Below are positions 62,148 to 64,000 of a DNA stretch of 64,000 nt, in pieces; positions within the stretch are counted from its first letter, which is position 1, and each line of letters opens with the position of its first letter. Source of the stretch: Rhizobium sp. CCGE531. GTDB lineage: Bacteria; Pseudomonadota; Alphaproteobacteria; Rhizobiales; Rhizobiaceae. Both the position numbers and the translations under genes were made by a program. Under the pieces are notes generated by a model. That model had not been told where the DNA came from, searched no databases, and saw only the letters and a program-made list of their open reading frames with translations. The DNA is taken from contig NZ_CP032684.1 of assembly GCF_003627795.1 (NCBI RefSeq), positions 783,001-847,000 of the forward strand. The letters run 5' to 3'.

Positions 62148-63395
62148 TCAGGGCGCAAATCGGTCCGGTGCATAGGCTGAGATATCGATGAAGGGCTTCT
62201 CGCCGGTGATAAGCTCGGCAAGCACGCGCCCCGTCACCGGCCCGAGCGTCAGGCCATGATGGGCATGCCCGAAGGCGAACCATAGACCCTTATGGCGCGG
62301 GGCCTTGCCGATGATCGGCATCATGTCGGGCGTGCAGGGGCGCGCGCCCATCCAGGGCTCCGGGTCGAGCCGTTCACCAAGTGGGAAGGTGGCGCGGGCG
62401 ACGGCCTCGGCACGATCCAGCTGCACCGGCGTCTTCGGCGCGTCGCGCAGGGCGAATTCGGCGCCGGTCGTGAGCCGGATGCCGCGGCTCATCGGTGCCA
62501 GCAGGTAGCCGCGCTCGGCATCCAGCGTCCAGTTGTTGAGGATAGCGTTGCCTTCCGCCGCATAATGCATGTGATAGCCGCGCTTGACGCCGAGGGGAAA
62601 GGCATAGCCGAAGCGCTTCGTCACGATGTCGGCCCATGGGCCGAGCGCGACGACGACATCCTCCGCCTCGATCGACCCTTCCGCCGTCACCATTCTCCAG
62701 GCCGAGCCGGCCATGCCGAGCGAGGCGGCATCTCCCGTCGTCACGCGGCCGCCGATGCTCTCGAAGTAGCGGCGATAGGCAGATGTCAATCCGTGCGGGT
62801 CCAGCACCGACCAGGGATCGCGCCAGCGCAGGGCACCGGAAAAATTGCCCGTGAGATGCGGCTCCGCGGCTGCGATCTCCGCACTGCTCAAGGCGTCAGA
62901 ACCGATCCCGAATTCGCGGTTGAGGCGCTCAGCCTCGGCAAATTCCGCATCGCGCTTCTCGTCCGAACGGAACAGCTCCATCCAGCCATTCTTGCGAATG
63001 AGTTCCTCGGCATGCGCGGCTTCGATGAGGTCGTTATGTTCGCTGACGGAATGCTCGATCAGCGGCGCGTAGGCGCGTGAAATCATCTCGTGGCGCTTCG
63101 TATTGGAGTTCCACCAATAGCGGGCGAGGAAAGCGATCTGCGCGGGAAGGGCGCGCAGATGATAATGCGCGTCGATGCGATTGTTGAAGGCATAGCGCAG
63201 CAGCAGGCCGAATTGTTGCGGAAAGCCGTAGGGCACGACTCCCTCGCGCTGGATGAGGCCGGCATTGCCGAAGGACGTTTCCCGGCCGGGTTCCTTCCTG
63301 TCGACGAGGACGACCTGTCGCCCCCGCCGCTGCAGATGGATTGCCGTCGAAACACCGACGATGCCCGCGCCGAGAACGATTGCGTCCTTTGTCAT
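62148..63395 (-). CDS. DadA-like FAD-dependent amino-acid dehydrogenase
   Basis: A 415-residue flavoprotein of the DAO superfamily. The N-terminal dinucleotide motif is DAIVLGAGIVGVSTAIHLQRRGRQVVLVDRKEPGRETSFGNAGLIQREGVVPY, the sequence style of D-amino-acid dehydrogenase (DadA). C-terminal WMGARPCTPDMMPIIGKAPRHKGLWFAFGHAHHGLTLGPVTGRVLAELI is likewise typical. It would oxidise a D-amino acid or a related imino acid at the membrane's inner face; the exact substrate is not shown. It converges on gntK. Confidence 0.85.
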   Translation of the reverse strand: MTKDAIVLGAGIVGVSTAIHLQRRGRQVVLVDRKEPGRETSFGNAGLIQREGVVPYGFPQQFGLLLRYAFNNRIDAHYHLRALPAQIAFLARYWWNSNTKRHEMISRAYAPLIEHSVSEHNDLIEAAHAEELIRKNGWMELFRSDEKRDAEFAEAERLNREFGIGSDALSSAEIAAAEPHLTGNFSGALRWRDPWSVLDPHGLTSAYRRYFESIGGRVTTGDAASLGMAGSAWRMVTAEGSIEAEDVVVALGPWADIVTKRFGYAFPLGVKRGYHMHYAAEGNAILNNWTLDAERGYLLAPMSRGIRLTTGAEFALRDAPKTPVQLDRAEAVARATFPLGERLDPEPWMGARPCTPDMMPIIGKAPRHKGLWFAFGHAHHGLTLGPVTGRVLAELITGEKPFIDISAYAPDRFAP

Positions 63396-63513
63396 CTTAT
63401 CCTGCTATCCGCATGCTCATTGCATTGTCGCGCGGCCCTTCTTCATTGCCTGGGCAACGCTGTAAGCATCGAAAATGCCTGCCAAATTTCAGCGGCGCAA
63501 TTGAAAAATGCGG

Positions 63514-64000
63514 TTAGGCCGCACTCTGTTTCAGGCAGGCGTTTTCGGCACGGATGCGGATTGTAAGAATGATGCCGTTCAGTAGGGAAAAGATCGCGGC
63601 ATAGAGCGGTAAGCCGAAGGCGAGCGGCAATACGGCGATCTCGCCGATAACGATCGCATAGTTCGGATGGCTGAGGAAGCGATAGGGTCCCCTGGTCACG
63701 AGAGCCGCATCCGGCAATATGATGATGCGTGTCGTCCATCGTTCCCTCAGCGTCGCCAGCACCCAGAGGCGCAATGCCTGCAACAGCATGAAGAGCAGGA
63801 ACCAGCCGGGATCGACCGGCCGGCCGATGGCGAGCAGCCATAGTCCGATCAGCCAGGCCGCATGCAGCGCCACCATGAAGGGATAGTGCTCCGAGGCATA
63901 TTCCCGGGCGCCGCGGGCAAGCAGGGCGGCGGTGTTGTGCCTGGAATAGATGAGCTCCGCCAGCCGCTGCAGCGTCACGAAGGCTAGAAGCGCGATCGAT
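63514..64000 (-). CDS. Isoprenylcysteine carboxyl methyltransferase family protein, 5' truncated by window
   Basis: At least 161 residues are visible; the frame stays open to the right edge (reading SIALLAFVTLQRLAELIYSRHN before the first GTG at 63978), so the true start lies outside. It is a small polytopic membrane enzyme: membrane segments around FMVALHAAWLIGLWLLAIG, WFLLFMLLQALRLWVLATL and AIVIGEIAVLPLAFGLPLYAAIFSLLNGIIL, and the SAM-binding LVTRGPYRFLSHPNYAIV motif of the ICMT/PEMT fold. Such proteins often sit next to type III polyketide synthases and methylate lipid-like products; that partner would lie beyond the window. The rhizobial substrate is unknown. Confidence 0.82.
   Translation of the reverse strand, partial: SIALLAFVTLQRLAELIYSRHNTAALLARGAREYASEHYPFMVALHAAWLIGLWLLAIGRPVDPGWFLLFMLLQALRLWVLATLRERWTTRIIILPDAALVTRGPYRFLSHPNYAIVIGEIAVLPLAFGLPLYAAIFSLLNGIILTIRIRAENACLKQSAA

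Overview
This window looks like chromosomal DNA of a Rhizobium/Agrobacterium-group alphaproteobacterium. It is GC-rich and dense in genes. It carries a rhizobial alpha-glucoside operon (aglR, aglEFGAK) beside the Entner-Doudoroff genes zwf-pgl-edd, a RirA iron regulator with its TGA-N9-TCA box, a PdhS/PleC/DivJ-type cell-cycle kinase, a phasin, a tRNA-His with the alphaproteobacterial A73 discriminator, and copies of the typical rhizobial 'GCATTTCCAGGAAAAGTG' intergenic repeat. No insertion sequence, phage, integrase or CRISPR array was seen. Most of the window reads as ordinary core chromosome, with one short accessory-looking segment (about 40.2-43.9 kb) holding a methyltransferase and chromate-resistance genes.

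Layout. 0-1.8 kb: tail of a flagellar gene cluster (rod-binding FlgJ-like, FlgN-like and a membrane-anchored protein). 1.9-4.9 kb: two surface-polysaccharide genes (WecG/TagA/CpsF glycosyltransferase and a Wzz/GumC-type chain-length protein). 5.0-6.0 kb: folD. 6.0-13.8 kb: LacI-type aglR divergent from aglEFGAK. 13.9-16.1 kb: PilZ-like protein, TetR regulator, DUF3313-like lipoprotein. 16.1-20.3 kb, minus strand: zwf-pgl-edd. 20.4-23.2 kb, minus strand: PuuB-like oxidase and PuuA-like glutamine synthetase. 23.3-28.5 kb: BaiN-like flavoprotein, ankyrin protein, small membrane protein, chemoreceptor. 28.6-33.8 kb: LysR regulator and a potFGHI polyamine transporter. 33.9-40.2 kb: AsmA-like protein, acetoacetyl-CoA synthetase, DEAD-box helicase. 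40.3-44.4 kb: O-methyltransferase, chrB-chrA, GFA protein. 44.4-49.6 kb: PdhS-like kinase divergent from a phasin, tRNA-His, two small proteins. 49.6-55.6 kb: LysR divergent from mmsA, a VOC protein with a LexA-type box, a DUF898-M48 peptidase pair, rirA. 56.0-61.5 kb: dppABCDF-type peptide transporter. 61.6-64 kb: gluconokinase, D-amino-acid-dehydrogenase-like enzyme, and an isoprenylcysteine-methyltransferase-family protein cut by the window end.

How the genes fit together. AglEFGK imports alpha-glucosides, AglA hydrolyses them, and Zwf-Pgl-Edd together with the gluconokinase feed the sugar into the Entner-Doudoroff route. PotFGHI would import putrescine or spermidine, and PuuA/PuuB would start putrescine breakdown by gamma-glutamylation. 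Acetoacetyl-CoA synthetase and the phasin belong to polyhydroxybutyrate turnover.

The most rewarding signals lie between genes: twin AglR operators; a LexA-type GAAC-N7-GAAC box in front of a small VOC protein; two TGC-N3-GCA elements before the phasin; an IRO box before rirA; an 11-bp inverted repeat plus a third half-site in the LysR/mmsA gap; an 11-bp terminator stem whose loop holds the stop codon of the convergent gene; and strong hairpins just after the solute-binding-protein gene in all three ABC-transporter operons. I found no clear-cut new multi-gene system. The overlapping DUF898-M48 pair and the possible small RNA at about 38.0 kb are the best candidates for uncharacterised biology.
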